Assembly: GCF_051020765.1 (NCBI RefSeq)
Contig: NC_134941.1
Span: forward strand, 15,844,842-15,908,841
From: Lasioglossum baleicum
Lineage: Eukaryota; Arthropoda; Insecta; Hymenoptera; Halictidae
Direction: 5' to 3'
Length of the DNA stretch: 64,000 bases
Made by a program: the position numbers and the translations under genes. The stretch's first letter is position 1; every line of letters starts with the position of its first letter. Shown piece by piece: positions 36,543 to 47,299 of the stretch. The notes beneath the pieces are model-generated. The model was not told where the DNA came from. It saw only the letters and a program-made list of their open reading frames with translations, and searched no databases.

Positions 36543-39500
36543 GATCAGGGTTTCCCAAATTTCTTTGCCTGATGGAGCTTTTGAATTTTGACGGAGCACA
36601 CCTTAATCGTGTAACTCGAAGGATAATTAATGTGACTAGACTGCGGATGTTTATGCAATTTTCATTTTTCGCAAACCAACTTCGCAACGCTAAACCTACC
36701 ACGAGGGGCCAAATGACCCATTTTAGATATTTTATTTGATGATTATTGAAATTGTAACGGTGTTTCGTCCAGGGGAATTTATTGAATATATTAGTTTTTG
36801 ACTCCAGTATATATTATAGTGAAAATCTCAAATAATATATGATAAATTTAATAGAGTTATTTTTATAATACTGTACACATCAGTCACTCTTTTGATGGTC
36901 GGTAGGTTTGATGGTGTTAAGAAAGTGGGACCAAATGAAATCTTATTTTCATTGGCAATAGCATTTGTATTTGTTAGATCCAAAATCGAAATAAAAATCA
37001 TACTAAATTCTGTCAAATTTGATACTCTAGTATTTTTTTAAAATTTATACAAGTCATAAATGCATAAAGATCTGCAGTGTGCATATATGTAGTAATGATA
37101 CATAATCAATAAATCTTTTCAATAAAAATTTTTTCACGGAGCACAGTTTGGGAAACCCTGCTATAGATGTACATATGTCGTTACCTGACGATCAGAGAGT
37201 TACCTCCCGACTCTCGATCGTCTCTCCTGTTTCATTCTTCTACTGCCGCGTTATCAAAATGATTTCCAAACAAACAGACTTTTCGAAGAATCGAAAATTG
37301 TTGTCGTAACATCGTGAAATCTCCGTAGTATCAGAAATCGCGAGATCGTTTTCTTTCTTTGTCGTTCTATGTACGTGGTCCTATTCGCGGGACTCGGTCA
37401 CGAGCCATGCAAATTATAGAAGGAATGACAATCCCGTCCGCAAATACGTGACCGTTGTTTACTGTTGCGAATGATTTGTATTCCGATGATTAGATTTTTG
37501 CCGACAGTCTTTTCCCTAATCTTTTGTTCGTTTCCGTAATTTGTTCCTGACAAATTTCGATCGCGTGGAATCGATCGATATTCTCTCTGTGAAATGTAAT
37601 AATTTTTATGCCGCGCAGTCAATGAAAACACCGTGAACGGTGTAATTTATTAGTTTGATCTGTATGTAGTCCAGGTTACCAGTCGTTACTTTGATGGACG
37701 GTCGTGGTGCGTAAAGACTAGTAAAGACGGATTTAAAAATGGCCGCAGCAGATGGTTTTACTCGGCCGATAAGAAATTCTGGCAGATTTGTTGCTCGCGT
37801 AAAGTAACGGTATCGCAGATTTACGATTCTACTGGTACTACACTACTACCGCGCGCGTTGCTTTGATGAATGTTTTATTACGCTTTACAGAGTGCATTGA
37901 AACGATGAATTTGTACCGTACCATATTTGTACCATAGTACCATATGCTCCGCGCGTATCTTCTATGGACACAAGAATATCCCATAACTTAGCTCGAACAC
38001 TATATATTTAGTTTCTTATCACATGTCGATGCAACATTAATTTATTTCTGTAATTTTTGCACGAATGATATTACATAAGCAATTCCTACGATTTTTTAGG
38101 CTGTAAGCTGTTTATGTCATACATGTAAAACATACAAGGACCGTCTTCATTCTTGTCTTCACTGCATATTCTTTGGCTGCTATGTAAAAGGTCACATACA
38201 GGAACATGCCAAGACGAAAAAGCATTTTCTAGGTAATTCCGTAACACTATATCAGGTCGCGTTAACTATATATGAAACTTGACAAATAGAATGCAAATTT
38301 CAAACACGTTTGTTTAGTTTCATACTTGTGAAACGACCTAAGATAGAATACGATATGTCCCATTCGATGAATTATTTTCTTAATTCTCATATACAATAAA
38401 TGTGTAATGTCACACAGCGGTGGATCTTTGTTACGGAAATATCCTGTGCTTCCAATGCGGAGATTACGTATACGATAGAGAGTTATCAGCCGTTGCCAAG
38501 GCACAGTGGAGCGAATCCGCAAAATCGCTGAGCTTTGGAGAATTTTATCGAGCATGGGAACCGACGCAAATAGAGGCAGAGTTGTTGAGGAAACATCCGC
38601 GCAGAAGGCGTGTGGTAGAAAATTCCACTATAGGTAATCAATCTCATTTCGATAAATCAAAATCCGTAAAACCAAGATACTAGTTAACCAACAACACACC
38701 TACCAATAAACTTTCAGGTCTAAGAGGACTTATAAATCTTGGAAGTACATGCTTCATGAACTGCATCGTACAGGCCCTAATCCACACACCGCTGTTAAGA
38801 GATTATTTCCTTGCTGACCGTCATCACTGCCCGCAACCCAGCCGCTGCCTAGTCTGCGAAGTGTCCCATCTTTTTCAGGAATTTTATTCTGGTAGCAAAG
38901 CACCGTTGACTCTTCACAAGCTTCTCCATTTAATATGGACACACGCCAGACATTTAGCAGGTTACGAACAGCAGGATGCCCACGAGTTCTTTATAGCCAC
39001 GCTCGACGTTTTGCATAGGCATTGCGAGGCAGCGCCGATTCTAGTGAAAGATAATCCGCATCATTGTAACTGTATCATCGATCAGATCTTCACCGGCGGG
39101 CTACAGAGCGACGTGGTTTGTCAGGCATGCAAGTACGGAAAAGAAAATTCAAAGCTCGCAGGGTGTAAGAGCCTCGTAGAGACTGTGTGTATTGATCGTC
39201 GAGACTGCAGATTTTTATGGATTTACGAACAAGTTATCTCTGTGGGGGTGAAATATGAAATGATAGTAAAATACGAGAAAAATTCCCACAATCAATGCAG
39301 AACATTTTTATTTTGCGAAAAAGATCCGCAGTCTAATTAGATTATTATCAGACTGCGTAGATGTTTATGCAATGTGAAATTTTTCTGAGCGAACTATAAC
39401 AGAGTAAAATCAAATAAAATCGTATTTTCACAGTGGTATAGTAGCCTTTGTTGTAGATCTGAAATAAATAAAAATCGTACTAAATTCTGTCGAATTCTGT

Positions 39501-40593
39501 TGTTATACATTGTATATCTGTTGTTGTTGGTATCTCTTGTGAAAATATTCAAAATGCATAAAGATCCGCAGTCTACTAATTATTACAATAATCGTCTATT
39601 GTGTGTAGAACACCGGTCACAGTCTCATCAATTGACGGCGCACACTCTAAATAACTTTTTTGCAAAGTGTGCGCCATTAATTATGAGACTGTATGAGTAT
39701 ATGTATCAATAGGTACACAGTTGGTAATATCTCGAGATTCGATTCGGCTTTGCACCCTGAGAAATACTAGAGAGACAGAGTTGAATTGACCACGCACAAG
39801 AGAATTGTCCGCAAATGTAATCGTTTTTCTAGCGGCGTATCGACTACCATAGATCCGTTTTGGGATATATCGTTGGATCTGGGTCCAGCAGCTAGCGCTT
39901 CGGGTTCCGATTCGGGTTCTGGTCCTCCTACCTCATTGTTGGATTGCCTGGAGAGGTTCACGCGTGCAGAACATTTGGGATCTAGCGCTAAAATAAAATG
40001 TAGCAATTGTCAGACCTACCAAGAGAGCACCAAGCAACTGACGATGAAGCAGCTTCCTATCGTGGCCAGTTTTCACTTGAAACGATTCGAACACTCTAGC
40101 ATACAGGACAAGAAGATCTCCACGTTCATCTCGTTCCCGGAACAATTGGACATGACGCCATTTATGTCTCACAGAAGGAACGGTAACAACAATAGCTCGA
40201 CGACGACGATGATGATGATGGATGGCCTGCCAAAGAACGGAGGAGAAGACACGGCGGCGGCGTTCAGCGATAACAGATATTCGCTGTTCGCGGTGATAAA
40301 TCACGAAGGTTCTTTGGAGACTGGCCACTACACTGCCTTTATACGGCAGCAAAGAGATCAATGGTTTAAATGCGATGATCATTTAATCACGAGAGCAAGA
40401 CTAAAAGACGTCTTGACTAGTGAGGGGTGAGTCCGCGCGCGCGCGCAGCACTGGCCAATCAGTCCGCACAGTCCGCAGTTATGTAGTATGTATTATTATT
40501 ACCAAGGATCCAGTGAAAAAACCTTTCCTTTTCAGGTATCTTCTTTTTTATCATAAACAAATTTTGGAGTACGGTCGAAACGCCAAGGTGTAA
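36298..40593 (+). CDS. USP22: USP22/nonstop, SAGA deubiquitinase
   Basis: Six exons: 36298-36417, 38100-38232, 38418-38633, 38718-39132, 39833-40426, 40536-40593, giving 511 aa. USP22 (nonstop in Drosophila) is the catalytic subunit of the SAGA deubiquitinating module, removing ubiquitin from histone H2B in the nucleus. An N-terminal Cys/His-rich ZnF-UBP domain spans about residues 6-125 (CLCHTCKTYKDRLHSCLHC, GHIQEHAKTKKH). The USP domain follows: Cys box GLINLGSTCFMNC (catalytic Cys about 168), QQDAHEFF, zinc-type CxxC pairs (CNGVS, KCSNCQTY) and His box GHYTAF (His about 460). A low-complexity insert with four Met codons in a row and Asn/Ser/Thr runs sits near residues 400-430. All exon phases close. 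Introns 1 and 4 contain transposon insertions. The ATG at 36298 starts MSDHGCIHL as in family members. Confidence 0.97.
36499..36541. repeat. (TC)n microsatellite in USP22 intron 1
   Basis: About 21 TC dinucleotides, ending at the left target duplication of the hAT element that follows. Confidence 0.95.
36546..37160. mobile_element. non-autonomous hAT element in USP22 intron 1
   Basis: Termini CAGGGTTTCCCAAA and TTTGGGAAACCCTG are perfect complements and are flanked by CTCTAGAT (36538-36545) and CTATAGAT (37161-37168), a 7-of-8 match to an 8-bp target duplication. CAGGG termini with 8-bp duplications identify hAT. The 615-bp interior has no transposase and contains a nested TAGACTGCGGAT-family MITE. 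Confidence 0.85.
36637..37080. mobile_element. TAGACTGCGGAT-family MITE nested inside the hAT element
   Basis: The left end TAGACTGCGGATGTTTATGC is matched by a slightly decayed right end (ATGCATAAAGATCTGCAGTG). It lies wholly inside the hAT element at 36546-37160, so it either inserted later or is part of that element's interior. At about 444 bp it is longer than its relatives. Confidence 0.7.
39201..39335. mobile_element. TAGACTGCGGAT-family MITE in USP22 intron 4
   Basis: A short (135 bp) copy with a left end GAGACTGCAGATTTTTATGG and right end GATCCGCAGTCTA. It begins about 70 bp after the exon 4 donor. Confidence 0.7.
39349..39575. mobile_element. second TAGACTGCGGAT-family MITE in USP22 intron 4
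   Basis: A 227-bp copy starting about 14 bp after the previous one. The left end reads CAGACTGCGTAGATGTTTATGC (the core carries a short insertion) and the right end ATGCATAAAGATCCGCAGTCTA. Same orientation signals as the neighbouring copy. Confidence 0.75.
39618..39690. repeat. imperfect hairpin in USP22 intron 4
   Basis: A ~27-base arm beginning CAGTCTCATCAATTGACGGC pairs imperfectly with the arm ending GCGCCATTAATTATGAGACTG, separated by about 19 bases. The size is compatible with a pre-miRNA-like hairpin or a tiny MITE. No evidence favours expression. Confidence 0.6.
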
Positions 40594-40808
40594 AAAACCC
40601 ATTAGATCATGTAATTAATTTATTTCAATCACGATGAATCATGGGCGGTAGACTTATTATCAAGGAAGTCCCAATTGGAGCATCCTAAGAGAGATATACA
40701 GCTAAAACCTGTTCCGGAAACTGATGACAATATCTCGGAAATTTCGTCCGGTCTACACAGAAATTTGGTTTTATCGGTCGGACGCGCGTCAACTGCATGG
40801 CGGAAAAG

Positions 40809-40839
<31 letters not shown>

Positions 40840-42964
40840 TAAAAAAAGAAACTAAAGCAAGGGCCTCGGAACGAAAATCGATGAAAGAAAATATGGTAGA
40901 CGAGGATATGATACATATACGAAATTCGAAGTGTAAATTAACGAACGACTCTACTATTACGCTTTGGTCATGGGATTGCGGAGATAAAACTAGTAATTAA
41001 TCACGCTGTTACGAAAATACAAAATAAGAAAGAGTATATAGTGTCTAGATCAATGGAATGTGTCGTTATGTTAGTCTAAATATTTGTCGTGATTGTTCGA
41101 ACTTTTAATTGTGAACATTCTGAAGAATGTTAATGATGTAAGGAGATGTAATTCGTGTTCGCTGTAACTTCTCGTTTCACTATTATTTCCCCCCCCCCCC
41201 CAGCCCCCCGTTATGTTTCGCGTTCGATGAAATGTTTACGCTGGCGCACACGGCGATCGATTTCCCTGTTCTCGTGTCCTAAAAAATAACGTAAGTGTAG
41301 TTTTTAAGATTAGCTCAATTTTTTTAAACAACCGATCGCATCATTGTATATCGCTAACTGTATTATCAATTCCTGCCCTCTGACACTTGTATCAACACGA
41401 GACACACCAAGGATGGTGGATCTCGCGCACAGTCATGATTCCTTTCTCTAATCGATTATTTTTCCACCTATTTCTATAAAATTTGTAGTATGTAGTTCTA
41501 CCATTAAATTACGTACAAGTGATTATCTAAAATTATTCTTTGATCTAATTCGTCGTGTCAGCCATCCTTCGGTGAATGAAATTTTGTAAAAACGAAATAA
41601 CGTGTGTGTGTGTGTATATATATATATGTGTGAATATATATATATTCTTAAATATACTAGGGGTGTGCGAGATCCCGGTCGGGACGGGAATTTCTCGCTG
41701 GATCGGGACGGAATCCCGAAAGTCTCGGAATTCCCGAAAATATCTGTGATTCCCGACATTTTCAAGTTTCTGCATACTTTTCCAATAATTACAAGAATCT
41801 GAAATTGCCATTGCGTGTTCTCGAAGATTACATATCTTATACGCAATTAGCCGGGAATGTTTATGTTGGTAATATTGTAGAAAGTAATTGCGAATAACGC
41901 AATACTTTCGGGAATCCCGAATCATCTCGGGAATCTCGCATACCCCTAATATATACACACATATATATATACATATATTTAAAAAAAAGGGATAATGATG
42001 TTATCCAAAAATAGAAAAAGGCGAATTATTTCGCGTGACTGTGTATAATAAAAAATCATTGTTTAACATATTTCTTTCTGGTTGCCCGTTTCACCTTTTT
42101 TCGATTCTCAATGATTCAGAATTGGTTTTTGCACACCAGAGTCTACGCAGAGAGTGCCAACCGCGATAGCACTTCTAAGTATACTAGTCGCCATTATATT
42201 GTTATTTGTGTTTGTAATGAGTAGACTGCGGATTTTTTTTTTATATGAATTTATGAGAAAAATGGATGGATGTAATTTGAAACAGGAAAAATATTAAGAC
42301 AATTTAAGGAACGTCGGATACATATGCAAGTATATATATATTAATCTGAGAGAGAAAATTGAGATTTCCAGAAGCATAAAAAATTGTATAAACAGAAATA
42401 TTGTGATCGTGCAACGTGCTCGTCGATCATACTTATTGCAATTTCGCAAGCTGCACTTGTGCGCCCATTCCACTCAAGATGTATCGTTTATCGAGACATG
42501 ACCATATAATAATACCTGTATGTCTGAGAATTAATAATATTACGCGTACAGTTGTAACGCGTTTTATATAAGGCTGAAGTAAAAACTACATACAGAAATA
42601 AAGTTATATTTCGTGGAGAAACAGTTTCGCCGATTGACTCGTTATTTCTTACTGTTTTTTACCGCGGTACCCTTGTTTTTTTTTATTTAATCCTTATCAG
42701 ACTGGATGTGTTTACCGTAGCGAAAAATTCAAATTTGAATGAAAACCCGCGTGTTTCGGTCGAGATGTAAAATGAAAATTTAACGAAACGAAAAATTGGG
42801 AATACTGTGCTATAAATAATATATATGGGATGAAAAAATGTGTTTGAATTTCGTAAGGAGAGAACCGTGTGTGTGTACGGCGTACGGTAATTTAATACCG
42901 TACGCTTTTTATCCAACGTTGTAGTAATCATGCAGTATCTGGTAATATTAGTAATGGAGGAAAG
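40594..42964. other. USP22 3' region and intergenic DNA
   Basis: AT-rich DNA with a TA run near 40807-40828, a poly-C tract near 41190, a hAT-like element at 41658-41948 and a lone TAGACTGCGGAT MITE end at 42222. No exon is supported apart from probable 3'UTR. Confidence 0.6.
41658..41948. mobile_element. hAT-like non-autonomous element (TAGGGGTGTGCGA ends)
   Basis: Starts TAGGGGTGTGCGAGAT and ends ATCTCGCATACCCCTA style complement. Flanks AAATATAC (41650-41657) and ATATATAC (41949-41956) match at 7 of 8 bases, but the region is AT-rich so the duplication is weak evidence. The ends are dominated by CGGGAAT/ATTCCCG words repeated in both orientations. Non-coding. Confidence 0.7.
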
Positions 42965-45900
42965 ATGGACGACTTGACGTTTGGCTTGCACAGGTAAACG
43001 TGTGCGACTGGTTGACAGAAATTCGTCGAAAATCGTTTGACCAAGGGTATGTGACGCGACACAGAAAATTGTTCTTTCTGTTCCAGGCTGGTTCATTTAG
43101 ATCTGAAAGGTGCTCCACCACGAGTCTGTTATTTCGAAAAGGTCTGTTACCGTGCCGAATTGTATTGTTTGTTTACACACTGTACTCCACTGTACTCTTC
43201 ACCTGACAGCCGTATATATTTACTTATCGGTGTGAATCCTAACATTCCTAACTATACATATGACATATAATAATATCTTTTCTATTGTTCGTCGTGTGTG
43301 TGTTACGACTGCGTAACGTTTTCATTTACGAAAATCAACTGTTACATTTCATGTTCTGAAAAGGAATTCGTATGTGTGTCACAGAAAATTGTCTGTGATT
43401 GCAAGGAAAATGCCGCATATCATATAATTTCACGAAAATTCGAGTTTACGCACTCGAAGCTATTTCAACTCGGACTATGAAACATTTCCGTCCGACCTAG
43501 AATAATTCCATCTTTACGAACGTATACGAATATGGAATTGATATAGTACCACATGCAATACTTACTTAAATGTTTATAGTAACTGATTATTAGTAGGCTG
43601 CGGATGTTTATGCAATTTTTGAATTTTTCTGAAAGTGGAATAAAGTACAATTTTATTTCCAGTGGTAGAGAGTAGCCTTTGCAGATCTGAGAAAAATAAT
43701 ACTGTGCGTTGATTGTTTTATATTCCGCCCTTCTTTGAAAATTTTCAGAAGCTATAAATGCATAACGATCTGCAGTCTATTGATTACACATACCACAGCA
43801 TGTAATAATAATGTAAATAATATTTTGAACAATGGTACAGCAATTTTTAGCGGTGACTCGTCGGTGAGTCACCATTCGAGCGCTAAGGGTTAATCGAGCT
43901 TTATAGTATAGGATTTACCAGATATTTACCAGATGAAGAAACTCGTGAAAACAAATTCGAAAGGCTCCCGAAAAATAATGGAATTTAACACTTGGAAGCA
44001 TTAGCGATCAAAACTTTAAATGACAATATCCAGAAAGTGAAAGCATGCGACATGTTGCGTTCTTCTTGACAACCACACACAAAATTCTAATCTTGTCTAC
44101 ACACACAGTTGAACTGATATTATAAACTAAAGTTACATACTCCTGACATATTGTATATTCCACATGCGTACCGTGGCTTGATGTGCTCTATAGAAGAAGA
44201 ACAAGCACGGTACAATCGTTTAATACAATCGTTTCCACAGTTATTTCCACTTTTGAGGACATGGGGTGCCACCGGCATTCTCATAGAATGGGAAGACACG
44301 TTTCCATACAATCGGGAGCTGTCTCTCATAGGGAGCAATGGGTTAGGCAATTTCACCAGTGGCTACACGGCCCAGGAGGCTAGACATATCTTACAGATAG
44401 CTGGAGATTGCGGTTTAGCAATCGTTCCTTTAGTACAAACGTTTGGTCATATGGAGGTAAGTGAGTGAGTGAGTGAAATCTCGGGGTTGTAATGCTCGCG
44501 AGTAACTGAAACATTGATTACTCTAATCCAATTGGGTATCGATTGCAGTTTGTCTTGAAACACAACGAATGGAAATCGTTGAGAGAAGTGGAGCACTTTC
44601 CGAGTTCAATTTGTCCATCCAACGCGAGAACCTTGCCTTTGATTAAATCCTTGATTCGGCAGATAGTTGGCTTTCATCCGGATATCCAATATTTGCATAT
44701 AGGCGCGGACGAAGTTTGGCATCTAGGTCTGTGCACGGTGTGCGCGAGACGCGCTGCCTCTAGCAAATACGGAAAGCCGTCTCTGTACCTGGAACATATT
44801 CTGGCTGTTGCGCAATACGTGCAAGAAACATATCCCTACTTGAAGATTATCATTTGGGACGATATGTTGAGATCGATAGATTTACAGGTTTTGAATGGTA
44901 TCTCAGTACATAATTTTTGTACATGTTGATCGGCGTCACACTTAATTGCTTCACGAAAGTTTCTTTTATCATTTGCAGACCACTATATCGGAAAATATGT
45001 GGAGCCCATGATTTGGCACTACAATCCAAGGGATAACTTTGCGTTACCTCACGGTAAGATACTTTCTCGGATAGCTTTATGTTCAAGATCAATCAATAAA
45101 CAGAGAAAAATATGAAATTGTTTGTGGTAGGAATGTGGGATAAGTATACCGCGATCTTTCCACGTATGTGGGCAGCTACAGCGTTTAAGGGTGCTACCGG
45201 ATCTTCGCAGCATATTCCGATTATAAGGCATCATATAAGTAATCATGAGAAGTGGCTGGAAGAATTGAGTATACACGTGAATAAAGTTCACGAATTCCGA
45301 GGAACAGCTTTCACCGGCTGGTCGAGGTAATGTTCCATTCGCGCGCGCGATTACCTTTGTAACTGTGTTCTACCGTATTCAAATTCTAGGTACGACCACT
45401 ATGCCACACTGTGCGAATTATTGCCTACAGCGATACCATCGCTAGCGTTATGCTTGAAAGTTTGGCTCCACGGTTATTCCGAACAAATCCACAATCAAGT
45501 GGCTAAAAACTTAGGATACATAGATCATCCTTTGCACGTAACTCCGCAGCCAAGGCCTGCTCCGATACCTAGTAATTTGCTCTATCCCGGATGGCAGGTT
45601 GCAGTAGGTGTAGAATGGTTTTTAAATTTTAGAGCTAAATATCATAATATCGTTGCTAGCGAACAGTAAGTAAGAATTTATAGAATTTGCAGCTCCGACC
45701 TTGTTATTTTTCTTGTTGCAAGATGTGTTACGACGACGATGTTACAGGATATCGACGTGGATGAATCCATGGCAAGTGGCAAACAATTATACAAATCCCA
45801 TGCAGTTAGAGAACTTGATTCCTGTTTTCACAGAGTATGTTCGTCATGATCGAAATTATTTCTAATAATCTGTGTGTATAGGCAAACAGCAGACAATAAC

Positions 45901-46097
45901 GCGACGATTATATCTTTTGCAGATTATTATTGGAGTTATCCTCCTTAGAAGGCTACTTTAGGTTTCAAATGGAAAGTATATTTTTTTCGACGATGGTGGA
46001 CGAGTGGATAGGTACAAATATTCATCCTATGAAGGGGAAGCTGGTAGAGTTAAAACAGACTGCAGAAAATCAAATTATGTTGAATAGTCGTATCTAA
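42965..46097 (+). CDS. HEXD: hexosaminidase D (GH20)
   Basis: Nine exons: 42965-42993, 43087-43141, 44241-44456, 44549-44897, 44979-45053, 45131-45326, 45390-45665, 45748-45834, 45923-46097, giving 485 aa, essentially the human HEXD length. HEXD is a GH20 beta-N-acetylhexosaminidase that, unlike lysosomal HEXA/HEXB, is nucleocytoplasmic and prefers galactosaminides; no signal peptide is visible here. Motifs in order: HLDLKGAPP (exon 2), LLRTWGATGILIEWEDTFPY, PLVQTFGHMEFVLKH, then the GH20 catalytic Asp-Glu pair in LHIGADEVW (about residues 154-155), IIWDDMLR and TGWSRYDHY. The first two exons are tiny (29 and 55 bp) and separated from exon 3 by a 1.1-kb intron carrying a MITE. Every splice phase closes. 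Confidence 0.95.
43594..43779. mobile_element. TAGACTGCGGAT-family MITE in HEXD intron 2
   Basis: A 186-bp copy with left end TAGGCTGCGGATGTTTATGC and right end ATGCATAACGATCTGCAGTCTA, with TA at both edges. Internally it shares GTGGTAGAGTAGCCTTTG-like sequence with the copy at 39349-39575. Confidence 0.85.
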
Positions 46098-47041
46098 TAG
46101 GGTTTTAGCGGCGAATATCTCTCAGAAATCTCTGCTTGCGCATCTCAATGACCAACTCTTATCGACACAGGTAACAAAAGTAAAAGAAACACAGAAAACG
46201 ATAGGCTGATATGTGATGCAACAGAAAGTACGAAAGTACGAAGAATCTAGCGAATTGTACAATTTTACCGTTATAAGTATAGTGTCGCGTAGCGGAGCGA
46301 AAAAAGAATAGATTTTTAAGAGAAGTAACGAATCGTGTTTGAACACACGGGATATTGTATATAATTTTATAAAAGAATGGACGATTATTTTAATACTTGG
46401 CTTATGGGAGTATGAAACGAATTATCGTGATAAATGTCTTCATCATCGAGCTTTGTCACATTTTGCGAGCTGTTCTGTGATACTTGGCTACGAAGGGATT
46501 ATTATAATATATAATATTGGGTTGAGTCATTGATAACTGCTGTTTCTTTTCTTCAGAAATTTATTTCGACTAGCAGCTGAACCAACTGTTTGCATTTATT
46601 CGACACTCGACATACAAGTCACGTAGCTTTCTCCCAAAATAGCAAACGTCACATTCATCCGTAACTGTGTCAGAAGTTGCTTATGATTCGACCCAATAAT
46701 CAAGCTCAATAACCATACTTGTTGGCTCTATTGTGCTATGCTTGCTTCGAATTATCAGCGTTTCTTACACACACACGCGCGCGCGCCCACACACACACAC
46801 ACACAGCATGCAAGTATTTTTTCTACTAAGAAAACCTCTTCGCAGATCCTCTGAAAATGTTATCGATCAACAAAGATTGTACGCGGTAGATAATATATTT
46901 CATGGAATCTTTTTTTATCAGCATATTTATTAACTAATCTAATAGTTGTCTTCAATCTCTATTTATCGATGTAACGTGTTAAACATCTGTACAATATAAT
47001 AGAAGAAAGATCTCGAACATACATCAGATAGATATATATAT

Positions 47042-47103
<62 letters not shown>

Positions 47104-47299
47104 AATAATAAATGATAAATTTAAATATATTTACACGTTCTTTGCCACGATTCGGGACCGTCTTGAAATTATCGTTTCGACGCCAGAAACAAAAGCGACG
47201 ATTCGTTGAAAGATGTGTGATAACTTTCTAAAAATGCCGTTTTTTATTCATCTCGATCTCGATCCTTCGTCACACCAATAAACGATAGGAATAAGGACC
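46098..47299. other. HEXD 3' region and intergenic DNA
   Basis: No exon is supported. A CA/CG alternating tract lies at about 46769-46805 and a GA tract at 47045-47100. Confidence 0.6.
47045..47100. repeat. (GA)n microsatellite
   Basis: About 28 AG dinucleotides, 200 bp before the DUF4485 gene start. Confidence 0.95.

Noticed and set aside
44151..44240. Upstream extension of HEXD exon 3
   Set aside because: Although open, it lacks HEXD similarity; the acceptor CCACAG at 44235-44240 joins in phase to the HLDLKGAPP exon at 43087.
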